This document shows, piece by piece, positions 1 to 8,963 of a stretch of DNA of 64,000 bases. The DNA comes from KBS-96 sp963722585 (GTDB taxonomy: Bacteria > Acidobacteriota > Terriglobia > Bryobacterales > Bryobacteraceae): the NCBI GenBank assembly GCA_963722585.1, contig CAVRNU010000042.1, positions 28,310 to 92,309 of the forward strand. Reading direction: 5' to 3'. Every line of letters begins with the position of its first letter. The stretch's first letter is position 1. The notes beneath the pieces were generated by a model. It did no database searches. It was not told the origin of the DNA and worked only from the letters and a program-made list of their open reading frames with translations. The position numbers and the translations under genes were made by a program.

Positions 1-1276
1 GCTTCGCGATCACAATTTCGGCCACGCCGATAATCGCCAAAATCGCTAGCGTGCACCAAGCGGCCCCCTGCAGTCCAAAATTTGCTTTCAGGACTGCATA
101 CTCCGCAACCGCGCCAGCCGGAATCAGGATGGCATACATCCGCAGAACCGCTGGCACGATCCCGGCAGCTACGATAAATGACCCCACGGTCGAATGCAGA
201 GCAACGAAGAAAACGGACCATAAGGTGATCTGCGCCGCGGCGATTCCTGGTATGTATTGCGGCAGAAGCAGTTGGATGAAATTTCCGCAAAGTACCGTTC
301 CCACTCCTACGAGCGGTGGGACCGTGTAACACAACAGCCTTGCCGGCTCCTCAAAAAGAACCGCAGCCTTGTTCACAGACCCCGTGCGTCCGTAGGTATG
401 CAACAAATGAGGTGAAAGCACCGGCGTGATGCCTCTTTGACAGAAGAGCGTGGAAAAGTCAGTTATCAAGCGGCTGACAGCGTAATATCCAACAGAGGTC
501 GGGCCGAGCAGCACTGCCATGATCATCACGTCGATGCGGCGTATCAACTCGTAGGCGCCTTCGCTGAGCGAAAATGGAGCGCCGGTACGAATCAAATTCT
601 TAATGACGCCAGGTCGAGGCCATAACCGAAACGGTACTGACTGGCGGTGATAGAGATACGCCGCGGTGAGGGCAACCGACAACACAATCCCGGTCCCTAA
701 TCCGGCTAACTTAAATGTTCCACAAAGCGCCACGGCGGCCGCAAGTTCCACGAGTCCGCGAAACATCGTCTCTTTGGAACGCAAGTCGAACCTGTGGCGA
801 GCGGCGGCCAGCTCCCGCAAAAACACATAGGGCTCTGTCACTAGGCCAAGTGGCGACATCCACTGCATAGCCAGGCGGAGGTCGCGATTGACAATCAGAA
901 AACTCGAAGCAAATATGCCGATCGCCAGTGCCACTCCTAGCCACAGCATCAATGAGCCCGACTCTGCAATGATCTCGTCCGCTTCGCCTTTTCGGCCTGC
1001 TCCATCCAGCACCGGGACGCGAATGGTCATGGCCCTCACAACCCCCATGCGCGCGATCTCGTGCACTGTGTCCACCGTCGCCGCGGATCTCCACGCGCCC
1101 ATTAGAGTCGGGCCGAGTATGTGGAATACGAACAGCGATCTGATGGAGGTGAACGCCAGCGTGACAGCGACGCTCGACGTGAGCCGTTTCGCGTCTCGCA
1201 GCGGTTTTGCCAGCATGGGCCCTTCCCCGCCCATTTGCTCAGGCAATTCAGTTACTAGCGCCTCCTGAGTGGTCAT
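1..1276 (-). CDS. Polysaccharide flippase (Wzx/MATE-like), C-terminus cut by window edge
   Basis: The frame opens at an ATG (1276-1274) and stays open to the first base, about 425 codons. I translated the first 100 codons and the last 20 in the window by hand without meeting a stop. The product is rich in hydrophobic helices with short basic loops, as in Wzx lipid-linked oligosaccharide flippases, which move undecaprenyl-PP-linked repeat units across the inner membrane. Stretches such as FVFHILGPTLMGAW and PTSVGYYAVSRLITDF resemble the family. The start overlaps the stop of the upstream O-antigen polymerase-like gene in an ATGA, so the two are probably translationally coupled. The family call rests on helix pattern and operon context rather than a unique motif; the C-terminus lies outside the window. 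Confidence 0.78.
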   Translation of the reverse strand, partial: MTTQEALVTELPEQMGGEGPMLAKPLRDAKRLTSSVAVTLAFTSIRSLFVFHILGPTLMGAWRSAATVDTVHEIARMGVVRAMTIRVPVLDGAGRKGEADEIIAESGSLMLWLGVALAIGIFASSFLIVNRDLRLAMQWMSPLGLVTEPYVFLRELAAARHRFDLRSKETMFRGLVELAAAVALCGTFKLAGLGTGIVLSVALTAAYLYHRQSVPFRLWPRPGVIKNLIRTGAPFSLSEGAYELIRRIDVMIMAVLLGPTSVGYYAVSRLITDFSTLFCQRGITPVLSPHLLHTYGRTGSVNKAAVLFEEPARLLCYTVPPLVGVGTVLCGNFIQLLLPQYIPGIAAAQITLWSVFFVALHSTVGSFIVAAGIVPAVLRMYAILIPAGAVAEYAVLKANFGLQGAAWCTLAILAIIGVAEIVIAK

Positions 1277-2538
1277 ACAATCGCTCTGAGATACAGCCGG
1301 TCGTAGGCTTCCGCCGTCGCAATCAGGACCCATAAGCCCCGGTAATTCTCGATGCAAATAGTTAGTCCGCAGAGTCCAACCGCCAAAAACGAAAGCAGTA
1401 ATATTCGAGTCGGCATTCGCAGCACTGGAATGCGTGAGGGCCATCGCGCTAGTTTGAGCGGATAACACACCAGGAAAGTAATCAATACCAGGAAACCGAG
1501 CACTCCGACCTCGCACAATAAACCAAGGTATGTGTTATGTATCTGCCCTGTCTTCGTGACATCGGGCTCGTCGAGAGGCCGAAAGTTACCTCGCCCCACA
1601 CCGAAGAGAGGAGACGCCGCAAACTCCTGCCAGGCGCTGTCCCAGAGGCGCTTCCGGTCTGCCGCTCCCTCATCGTCCAGCGACACGGTGGTCGTGCTCA
1701 GCCGGCTGAAGAAGGGATTCGATGTTCCCGTTCCCTCTATCGGAGCGAGACTTATCAGTAGACAAAGCACGCCGAGGCAAGCTAGAGCGGCCAGCCTCGC
1801 CGGCCAGGAACAGTTAACTAAACAAAGAAGCACGAGACAAATGCCAAAAGTCATCGTGCTTCCTCGCGATGCCGAAAAGAAGATTCCTGCGGCGAAGACC
1901 AACGACACGGGAATAAACCAGAAGTGATATTTGCCCGTCATCCGGCAGTACAACACAGCCAGGAGAAAGCTCACTACCAGATGCGCCGCGAAGAGATTAG
2001 CATCGGCAAGAGTCCCCTGAGCGCGGAACATCATTGAAAAACTGCTCTCTATGCCCGCGATTTGATACGCAAGAGATCCGCCAACACCAAGCAAAGCGTC
2101 GATCACGGCCGCTATAAGCCAACTTTTCAGTACAAGCAGAAACTGATGCCGAGTTCGAACCAGATTCGCGAGCACATAGAAATGAAGCCACACGATGAGA
2201 TTCTTTGGAATCTCGGCCGCCGCCCCAAGCGGTCCTTTGCTGAGAAGTACCTGTTCGGTGTTGACAACTAACGAGAGGATAATTGTCGCAAGGCTCAGCA
2301 AGCAGAGGGCGGCATACGGAAACCTCAGGCGGCCTGCAAACAAATCGCCTGCTAGCAGCAGGCAGCCCAGGACCACGGAAATGTCGGACACTGAAAGTGC
2401 GGTTTCTCTTCCCGCCAGTGTCAACACAAAGATAAACGGCGTGCTCAATACTGTGCAAACGATCGCACCGTTCCGGACCATTTCGGGCCATTTGGATTGA
2501 TGCGAGCCTGCAAAGCTTACGGCCTGCGCTGTTGTCAT
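1273..2538 (-). CDS. O-antigen ligase/polymerase-like membrane protein (Wzy/WaaL family)
   Basis: Polytopic inner-membrane protein of about 420 residues. The C-terminal half carries the Wzy_C family signature: a GVGRGNF segment, then HNTYLGLLCEVGVLGFLVL, the periplasmic loop and helix typical of O-antigen polymerases and ligases. Such enzymes join lipid-linked repeat units or attach finished polymer. The frame can be extended to a TTG at 2598, but that start has no Shine-Dalgarno sequence. The ATG at 2538 has GGGGAG about 14 nt upstream, so I prefer it weakly. The gene sits between the CapD-like dehydratase and the flippase, with which it shares an ATGA overlap. Between a flippase and a chain-length protein, polymerase (Wzy) is more likely than ligase. 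Confidence 0.82.
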   Translation of the reverse strand: MTTAQAVSFAGSHQSKWPEMVRNGAIVCTVLSTPFIFVLTLAGRETALSVSDISVVLGCLLLAGDLFAGRLRFPYAALCLLSLATIILSLVVNTEQVLLSKGPLGAAAEIPKNLIVWLHFYVLANLVRTRHQFLLVLKSWLIAAVIDALLGVGGSLAYQIAGIESSFSMMFRAQGTLADANLFAAHLVVSFLLAVLYCRMTGKYHFWFIPVSLVFAAGIFFSASRGSTMTFGICLVLLCLVNCSWPARLAALACLGVLCLLISLAPIEGTGTSNPFFSRLSTTTVSLDDEGAADRKRLWDSAWQEFAASPLFGVGRGNFRPLDEPDVTKTGQIHNTYLGLLCEVGVLGFLVLITFLVCYPLKLARWPSRIPVLRMPTRILLLSFLAVGLCGLTICIENYRGLWVLIATAEAYDRLYLRAIV

Positions 2539-2610
2539 GATTAGAGGCCGAGCTCCCCACGCCTGACTGCCATAAACACACGATTCATCGGCCTGCAACT
2601 CACGGTTCGC

Positions 2611-4572
2611 TCACTGAACTGCTGTCGCGGCGATCGGCAGTCCTATCCCTGGAACCGAAGAGTGAACGAGGCTGTGTTCAACCTCGAGGCAGCTTTTTAG
2701 GATTGCCGAACTTGGGTTGTAGTCCGGTACGATCTCTTTGAAGCACAGAAGCAGATCTCCGATATCACGCTTCTCGCATGCTTCCCGCAGACAGCGGACG
2801 TAAGCTGCCATGGCTTCGTAGGGCAATCCGCTGCCCATCAATATTTTGATCTGCGCGTGATCGGTGACCGTCGTGTTCTCGTCATATCCGCTTAGCTCCT
2901 CAGATAGCTTTTCCCCAGCGCGAATACCGGTAAACTCGATACGAATATCTTCATCGGGACGCAGACCCGAAAGTAGGATCAAATTTCGGGCAAGGTCGAC
3001 GATCCTTACCGGCTCTCCCATATCGAGTACGAAGATCTCCCCTCCTCGTCCCATCGTCGATGCTTGCAAAACTAGCTGTACAGCTTCGGGAATCGTCATG
3101 AAATAACGCCGCATGTCCGGATGGGTGACCGTGACTGGGCCCCCCTCGACTATTTGCTTCTTGAAGATTGGGACCACGCTGCCATTGCTGCCGAGGACAT
3201 TTCCGAAACGGACAGAGACATATCTTGTTCCGTTTTCATGCAGGCTTTTAATAAGTAGTTCAGATATTCGCTTGGTCGCGCCCATGACATTGGTCGGACG
3301 TACGGCCTTGTCCGAAGAGATCATCACGAAATCCGAAACGCCATGACGCGCCGCCGCGAGCGCAACGTTGCAGGTCCCGAGAATATTATTTTCGACCGCT
3401 TCGAAGATCTGGCTTTCCATCATCGGAACGTGTTTGTAAGCGGCGGCGTGATAGACGATTTTAGGTCGATACTCATCCATCAGCTCGTCCAGGCGTAGCG
3501 AATTCTGTATATTGCCGATCTCCGCATGAAATGGCACGCCAGGAAACAGAACGCGCATCTCGGACTCCAAATGAAACAGAGCCGTCTCTGAAATTTCGAC
3601 CGCAACAATCCGCTCCGGCTGAAACCGGGCAACTTGCCGGCACAACTCCGACCCAATGGAGCCGGCTGCTCCAGTAATTAGGACCACGCGGCCGTCGACC
3701 TTGCGCCGGACCGCGCTCTCGTCCAGATTCACAGGTCTTCGACCTAGCAGGTCCTCGACGGCCACATTACGAATCTGAGTAGTCAGACCGGACCCTTCGA
3801 TAATGTCCGCGATTCTGGGTATGGTGCGAAACGGCACGCCCGCTTTCTGACATCGCTGGAGGATGTGCACCATCTGTGGACCGGCTGCCGACGGAATCGC
3901 AATCAGGATTTCGTCGATCTTCGCTTCTCTCACCAAACCGGCGAGATCCCGGCGGCTATCAAAAACCGCGATTTCCTGGATCAGAAGATCTTTTTTGCCC
4001 GGATCGTCATCGATAAACCCGCAGACCCTCCAACCCAGTCTTGGACTCATGCGGATCTCTCGAAGGAGGCACACTCCGGCGTTTCCAGCGCCATAAATCA
4101 GCACCCGCTTTGACGGTCTGTTGCGACCGGGCTGATCGACTTTCTCGCCGCACAGACGGGTCACGACCCGAATCCCGGCTGTCGCGCAAACGCAGAGCAG
4201 GAAATCCAAAACGTAGACCGAACGGGGCAACCCCTTAGGAGCGAGAAGCAAAATCGTCACCATCCCGCCGCACGAAGCCAGAAGATTCAGCCACGTGATG
4301 TTCAACAGTTCAGGCGCTGAGATGTATCGCCATGATCGGTTATCCAGATGAAACAGGTGAAACACCCCGGTTTTTACCGCCACCCAGATCGGTACTGCAC
4401 AAGCAATGTGAACCCATTCATCCGTGGGAACATTGAAATCGAATCGGAGCAGAAAAGCGCCAAGGCCGGAACTCACGAAAATAAACACTTGTGTAGCCCA
4501 GCGAAGTGTCCATTCGACGAGCGGATGCGGATGAAAGCGCCGCAAGGAATAAGTAATTTCCACGGTAATCAC
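2611..4572 (-). CDS. Membrane-bound NDP-sugar 4,6-dehydratase (CapD/WbpM/PglF-like)
   Basis: A 653-residue protein, the usual length for the long CapD/PglF type. Residues ~20-130 form several membrane segments. A first nucleotide-binding fold has GAGNAGVCLLREI near residue 155. The catalytic SDR domain begins with ITGAAGSIGSELCRQ near residue 300 and carries MISSDKAVRPTNVMGATKR, where the usual Tyr of YxxxK is replaced as in CapD/FlaA1/PglF enzymes. Family members convert UDP-GlcNAc to a UDP-4-keto-6-deoxy sugar. The start is GTG, immediately after the TAG of the upstream aminotransferase (no gap), suggesting coupling. With that aminotransferase it would make a UDP-4-amino-4,6-dideoxy sugar, the first steps of bacillosamine-type synthesis. 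No acetyltransferase is visible in the window. Confidence 0.93.
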   Translation of the reverse strand: MITVEITYSLRRFHPHPLVEWTLRWATQVFIFVSSGLGAFLLRFDFNVPTDEWVHIACAVPIWVAVKTGVFHLFHLDNRSWRYISAPELLNITWLNLLASCGGMVTILLLAPKGLPRSVYVLDFLLCVCATAGIRVVTRLCGEKVDQPGRNRPSKRVLIYGAGNAGVCLLREIRMSPRLGWRVCGFIDDDPGKKDLLIQEIAVFDSRRDLAGLVREAKIDEILIAIPSAAGPQMVHILQRCQKAGVPFRTIPRIADIIEGSGLTTQIRNVAVEDLLGRRPVNLDESAVRRKVDGRVVLITGAAGSIGSELCRQVARFQPERIVAVEISETALFHLESEMRVLFPGVPFHAEIGNIQNSLRLDELMDEYRPKIVYHAAAYKHVPMMESQIFEAVENNILGTCNVALAAARHGVSDFVMISSDKAVRPTNVMGATKRISELLIKSLHENGTRYVSVRFGNVLGSNGSVVPIFKKQIVEGGPVTVTHPDMRRYFMTIPEAVQLVLQASTMGRGGEIFVLDMGEPVRIVDLARNLILLSGLRPDEDIRIEFTGIRAGEKLSEELSGYDENTTVTDHAQIKILMGSGLPYEAMAAYVRCLREACEKRDIGDLLLCFKEIVPDYNPSSAILKSCLEVEHSLVHSSVPGIGLPIAATAVQ

Positions 4573-5775
4573 CTAAAAGAGCGTCTGCTCCAACAATTCC
4601 GGAACGACGACGCATTTTCGTTTTCTAAACTTAGCCACCACGTTCTTTACCGCCGCGATCACGCAACTTACGTCGGTATCTGTCATGCCCGGATACAACG
4701 GAATAGAAATGAGGCGATCGTATTCGGCCAGCGATCGTGGGCATGGATCTGAGTCCATTAACTTCCGGTAATAAGGATGCATTTGAATCGGAATAAAATG
4801 AACGCTGCACCCTACGCCTTGCGCCCGCATTTCCGAGAAGAACGCGTCGCGGTCCGCCTCTAATCTGTCCAAGTCGAGCCGGAGCATATACAGATGCCAG
4901 CAGTGCCTGGAATCCGCTCGATCGGGAGGCAATTCGAGTTCAGGCATTTCGCTAAAAGCGGAGTTGTACGCCTGCGCGATGGCAATGCGCCGCGCCGTCA
5001 TCTCGTCCAACCTGCGGAGCTGATGAATCCCGATAGCGGCCAATATATCCGGCAAATTGTACTTAAATCCGCAGTCAGTTACCTCGTAATACCAAGTGCC
5101 TTCTTTGCTGTACCGCCGCCAAGCATCCTTGCTAATTCCGTGCAGCGAAAGTATCCGCATCCGCTCAGTCAGATCGGGCAGCGGACTTGTGATCATTCCG
5201 CCTTCGCCGGTTGTCAGGTTTTTGTTTGCGTAGAAGCTAAAGGCCACGGCATCGCTTTTGCCCGCTCCTATTTGCATGCCTTGATACTGTGCTCCCACGG
5301 CGTGGGCCGCGTCCTCCACGACTTTCAGGCCATATTCCTGCGCCAAGCCCCAGATCGCCTGTAGATCGCACGGCAGCCCGGCAATATGAACCGGAAGGAT
5401 AGCGCGCGTGTTGCGATTGATTCGTGATCGAATCGCCTCGGGGTCGATATTCAGGTCGTCCCCAATATCAGCCAGCACAGGCTTCGCGCCCGTCTGGACG
5501 ATAACATTAACAGTCGCGCAAAACGTCAACGGCGTCGTGATTACTTCATCCCCCGGCCCGATACCCAGCGCCGCAAGAGCCAGGTGTAAGCCGGCTGTGC
5601 ACGAGCTGACGGCCAATGCCGATTGAGCCCCCACATAAGACTGAAACTCCCTTTCAAATTGGAAACAACGTTGTCCGGTGGTTATCCAACCGGAGCGGAG
5701 CGTCTCCACGACTTCTCGAATCGCATTCTCTTCAATAGAAGGGACAAAAAAAGGAATGAAATGGTCGGCTGTCAC
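4573..5775 (-). CDS. DegT/DnrJ/EryC1-family PLP aminotransferase for nucleotide sugars
   Basis: A 400-residue protein of normal length for the DegT/DnrJ/EryC1 family, which transaminates keto-sugars on UDP or dTDP with PLP. Visible hallmarks are the N-terminal SGWITTGQ motif, VVEDAAHAVGAQYQG (the Asp that contacts the PLP ring nitrogen), and SFYANKNLTTGEGGM, which holds the Schiff-base lysine near residue 185. The start is GTG at 5775 with a GAGG-type ribosome site about six bases upstream. Its stop abuts the GTG of the CapD-like dehydratase, so the two probably act in sequence. PglE, PseC and WecE are all possible relatives; the exact substrate cannot be read from sequence. Confidence 0.92.
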   Translation of the reverse strand: MTADHFIPFFVPSIEENAIREVVETLRSGWITTGQRCFQFEREFQSYVGAQSALAVSSCTAGLHLALAALGIGPGDEVITTPLTFCATVNVIVQTGAKPVLADIGDDLNIDPEAIRSRINRNTRAILPVHIAGLPCDLQAIWGLAQEYGLKVVEDAAHAVGAQYQGMQIGAGKSDAVAFSFYANKNLTTGEGGMITSPLPDLTERMRILSLHGISKDAWRRYSKEGTWYYEVTDCGFKYNLPDILAAIGIHQLRRLDEMTARRIAIAQAYNSAFSEMPELELPPDRADSRHCWHLYMLRLDLDRLEADRDAFFSEMRAQGVGCSVHFIPIQMHPYYRKLMDSDPCPRSLAEYDRLISIPLYPGMTDTDVSCVIAAVKNVVAKFRKRKCVVVPELLEQTLF

Positions 5776-5837
5776 TTTGACCTCGCGAATATGCGGACTC
5801 GGTCGCCCGCTGATCGTGCAGATGTTCTGTAGATGGG

Positions 5838-6500
5838 TTACTTTTGTCGTTCGTCCGCGAACCGAAGCAATACTCGGTGCGCCCTGAACTTAGCCGGGAA
5901 TAGACAATACCAAGCCGTGGTGAAGATAAGCTTTATGTCCGTGGAGAAATCACGGCGTGTGAGGTACTTTAGATTGAGCTGCAACTTAACGGGCAGCACT
6001 TGCTCTCTGTAAAACTGTTCTGGATTAGAGGCGCCTGCCAGAAGTTGCTCTTCATCTCTAAACACGAGCGTGGCCAGATCCGTTATCCCCGGAGGCACGG
6101 CCAGCACACGTTTCCAAATTGTCATCGTGCAATCGACAAACCGCGGCACCTCCGGTCGCGGACCCACTAACCTCATTTGACCTTTCACTACATTCCATAA
6201 CTGCGGAAGCTCATCTATTTTGTACTTTCTGAGATATCTTCCCGTTCTTAGAATTCGACGGTCTCCGGCGGCGGTAATCGCCGGTCCGCCATTCTGTTTT
6301 CGCATCGAGCGAAATTTCCATAGTTCGAACGGCTTTCCCCGGTACCCAATGCGTCTTTGACGAAATAATATGGGGTGTCCATCTTCGACGAGAACGGCGA
6401 GCGCCGCGGCGAATAGAATTGGCGAGAGTATGACGAGGCCGATGACCGCACACATTCGATCGAAGAGAAGCGAAAAAGTGTTTGCCGATGGACGTGACAT
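5838..6500 (-). CDS. Initiating phosphoglycosyltransferase (PglC/WcaJ-like bacterial sugar transferase)
   Basis: A 220-residue protein, the size of the minimal PglC type rather than the long WbaP/WcaJ form with extra N-terminal helices. One hydrophobic segment (VIGLVILSPILFAAALAVLV, residues ~18-37) corresponds to the re-entrant membrane helix. It is followed by the catalytic acidic pair in VEDGHPILFRQRRIG, then ELWKFRSMR and VGPRPEVPRF, all family signatures. These enzymes transfer a phosphosugar from a UDP-sugar to undecaprenyl phosphate, starting the repeat unit. The adjacent UDP-amino-sugar genes suggest the first sugar is a diNAcBac-like or other 4-amino sugar, which is inference. Confidence 0.92.
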   Translation of the reverse strand: MSRPSANTFSLLFDRMCAVIGLVILSPILFAAALAVLVEDGHPILFRQRRIGYRGKPFELWKFRSMRKQNGGPAITAAGDRRILRTGRYLRKYKIDELPQLWNVVKGQMRLVGPRPEVPRFVDCTMTIWKRVLAVPPGITDLATLVFRDEEQLLAGASNPEQFYREQVLPVKLQLNLKYLTRRDFSTDIKLIFTTAWYCLFPAKFRAHRVLLRFADERQK

Positions 6501-6555
6501 CTACGTATGTAACTACCTGAGAACAAATAAGCCGGATCGACGGCCTATCGCTGGG

Positions 6556-7263
6556 CTACTGACCGTTTACCCAAATCACTCCCGCGACGGTCGCATTGGC
6601 TGCGCTTAGCCGGTCAATCACTTTCCGGAGGCCGCGGCTGGCGATAGAATCGGGCCGTACTGCCAGCACGACGCGATCCAAGGTTGAACACGGAAACCCA
6701 ATATGTCCCGCACCGTTAATCGGCGGCAGCGCTACAACGATGTTGTGCAAAACTGCCGGAACCATTCCATACACTCGGCGGTAGTACACGTCCAGTTGCC
6801 CATGATTCGATACCGGAAGCTCGCGGCCAAAGGGCATTATCCATAAGTTCGAGTAGCCAGTCCTGTGGATACACCGGCACGCGTCCTCGGCCGGCGATGT
6901 CAGCAAATCGCCCAGGCCCGGCGCGGATACCGCGCCAAGCCCTTCCGCCAAGGGCGGTTGGCTCCTGTGTGCTTCTACGATTAGAACCGGAGCTCTGAGG
7001 TACTTAGCCGCATTGACGCTCAAGCTGGCTGCCAAGGCGTTAGTTGATTTTGCGCCATTGAGGGAACAAATGCCAATCAATGTGCGCGCACCCTTTGTCG
7101 GGAATAGAGAGCTAACTAGAACCCGCCAATTGTGCGCTTCGGCATTCGGGAGATCGTAGATCGATCGCGGCCTCGAGGCGCTAGCGGCGTATAACTCGTC
7201 TGAAGCCAGAGAATGATCGTGCAACTCCTCGTTTACCACTCGCTTTCCCATACTTCTATTCAC
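6556..7263 (-). CDS. CpsD/CapB-like P-loop ATPase with eroded catalytic motifs (pseudo BY-kinase)
   Basis: A 235-residue protein located where polysaccharide operons carry the tyrosine autokinase that partners the Wzz/GumC protein. Most landmarks of the CpsD/CapB fold are present but altered. The expected Walker A (GEGKST) reads SLNGAKST, one residue short and lacking the Gly before Lys. Walker A' (DADLRxP) reads LIVEAHRSQPPL. The Walker B region (DTPP) reads VVALPPINGAG. GLGDLL and LAVRPDSIASRGLRKVID match conserved structural parts. There is no C-terminal tyrosine cluster; the chain ends at VIWVNGQ. I infer a structural or regulatory partner of the GumC-like protein with weak or no kinase activity. 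The start is GTG at 7263 with AAGGA about nine bases upstream; an internal ATG at 7251 is possible. Confidence 0.8.
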   Translation of the reverse strand: MNRSMGKRVVNEELHDHSLASDELYAASASRPRSIYDLPNAEAHNWRVLVSSLFPTKGARTLIGICSLNGAKSTNALAASLSVNAAKYLRAPVLIVEAHRSQPPLAEGLGAVSAPGLGDLLTSPAEDACRCIHRTGYSNLWIMPFGRELPVSNHGQLDVYYRRVYGMVPAVLHNIVVALPPINGAGHIGFPCSTLDRVVLAVRPDSIASRGLRKVIDRLSAANATVAGVIWVNGQ

Positions 7264-7312
7264 TTCTCGAAATCCTTCGATAGAGAGTCGACCGCGCTTC
7301 CAAATTGCTCGC

Positions 7313-8926
7313 TCAAGCTCCGTTCAGACCCAATGTTGAAGTCCCGCTGGTCCCGAGCCCATTGGCCCCTTCGTCCTCATGGCCGCTTTTCGAGATGAAC
7401 TGGCTCACCGATACCGACGCCAATACCGGCAGGCCAGTTTGGATCGTCAGTTCAGTTGGAGTCCGAATCAGCGAATCAAAAGAATCCACTGCCAACGCCA
7501 CTCCGAAGGACACCAGTATGGCGAGAATAAACCCGAGGAGCAGGACAAAAGCCGAGTGCCTGCTGACCGGAAGCACTGGAGGGACCGGATCTTCGAGAAT
7601 CGAAACGTTTAAAAACTTATGTTGGTCCAGAGCATCGGCAATATGCGCCTCCTCCGTTTTCTTCTGATAAAGCAGGTAATCATTCTCGCTAATCGTCTTC
7701 TGCCGCTGTAAATCGTTGTACTCCGCTGTGACCTGTTCGAACGTCTTCTCTTGCATTCGAGACGTTTGGAGGTCTTTCATGAAGCTCGCGCGTTGCGCTA
7801 ACAATCCCGCGACGCGGGACTGTGCCTGCGACAGTTCGACTTCTACCGATTGGCGAAGCGGGTTTGGTGCATCCGTCCGATCGACTATCGCAGGCTTTTC
7901 CGCGCGCTCTATAGCGCTTTTGGTAGCGCGAATCTGCTGGTCCACTTCGGTCACCAGCCGATACCCGGGCTCGAATTTCGTCAACAACTGAACGCGCTTG
8001 TTCTCAAGCTCCAACAGCGTGGCCTTCAACTGTTCCAATAAGGCTTCATTGCGTGCGGTCCGGCTTTGCGTGCGAATCGTTGCGGGTAGCGACGCCATCT
8101 CGGCGTCGAATACCTTCCGTTGATCGTTCGCATCCTCGGCCTGAGCGCTTAGTTGTTGTATGGCCGCTTCGAGTTCGCCGATCCGCTTAAGACTCAGTTC
8201 TTTTCGTTCTTCGAGCAGAGATACGCCATAACGCTGCTCGAAGTCCGACAGCCTCTTCTGTGCCGCGACCAGGTCGGCGTGATAGCGGTTCGCCTGGTCG
8301 GCGAAGAATTGCGAGGTTTCATGACTTCGGTGCATCGCGGTATGCTTTTCGATATATAAGGCGGCCAGGACTTTCAGAACCTCCGCGCTTTGGTTCGGAT
8401 TTCCAGACACATACTTAATCGCAACAATGTTCGTTTTGGCCACCGGCAAAATGAGGAGGTCTTTTTCTAATTTCTGAACCGCCAGGGCCACGGAGCGCCG
8501 GTCAACGGCCGCAACACCCGAGCGGGGCGAAGCCAACTGGCATTGAATAACCACTCTCTCCAGCAGGTCTCTGCTGCGCAGTATCTCCATCTCAGATCGA
8601 ACGTCCGACTCATTGCTTTCGTTGCCGCCCTCCGTCGAGCTGTTTCCGTCCATCGCTACAGTTTCAATTCGAGCTCGTTTTATAAATATCTTTAGGACTG
8701 CCTCATAAACCCGCGCCGTAAGAAAGGCTCGCGCCAGTGTACCGGCCATGATGAGCAAGAATAGCGATGTAATAATCGCCCTGCGTCGATTCCACAGGCC
8801 AAGGACATGTTGCAGGACACTGCCCCTGTTGCCTTCGGGCCACCGCTCTGGTCTGGCTTCGAAGGGATATTGAACCATGGCCCCCTGAAGCTGTAATAGT
8901 TCGTCTATATCGTCAGGTGATTGCAT
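7313..8926 (-). CDS. GumC/Wzz-type chain-length and export co-polymerase
   Basis: A 537-residue inner-membrane protein. A membrane helix lies near residues 53-72 (ITSLFLLIMAGTLARAFL) and a second near 470-490 (FVLLLGFILAILVSFGVALA). A long periplasmic coiled-coil domain lies between them, with heptad-rich stretches such as LEAAIQQLSAQAEDANDQ. A short cytoplasmic tail (SLIRTPTELTIQTGLPVLASV) follows. This is the PCP-2 architecture of GumC/ExoP without its own kinase domain, so the separate P-loop protein downstream would be the cognate partner. It controls chain length and couples polymerisation to the outer-membrane exporter encoded just upstream in the operon. Confidence 0.93.
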   Translation of the reverse strand: MQSPDDIDELLQLQGAMVQYPFEARPERWPEGNRGSVLQHVLGLWNRRRAIITSLFLLIMAGTLARAFLTARVYEAVLKIFIKRARIETVAMDGNSSTEGGNESNESDVRSEMEILRSRDLLERVVIQCQLASPRSGVAAVDRRSVALAVQKLEKDLLILPVAKTNIVAIKYVSGNPNQSAEVLKVLAALYIEKHTAMHRSHETSQFFADQANRYHADLVAAQKRLSDFEQRYGVSLLEERKELSLKRIGELEAAIQQLSAQAEDANDQRKVFDAEMASLPATIRTQSRTARNEALLEQLKATLLELENKRVQLLTKFEPGYRLVTEVDQQIRATKSAIERAEKPAIVDRTDAPNPLRQSVEVELSQAQSRVAGLLAQRASFMKDLQTSRMQEKTFEQVTAEYNDLQRQKTISENDYLLYQKKTEEAHIADALDQHKFLNVSILEDPVPPVLPVSRHSAFVLLLGFILAILVSFGVALAVDSFDSLIRTPTELTIQTGLPVLASVSVSQFISKSGHEDEGANGLGTSGTSTLGLNGA

Positions 8927-8963
8927 AAACAGTCCAAAGGAACGTGATTGGGGCGCGCTGTCT

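Noticed and set aside
2140..2170. GTTCGAACC-like strings (also near 53370 and 59030) as tRNA T-arms
   Set aside because: They lie inside coding genes and no acceptor, D or anticodon stems can be drawn around them.
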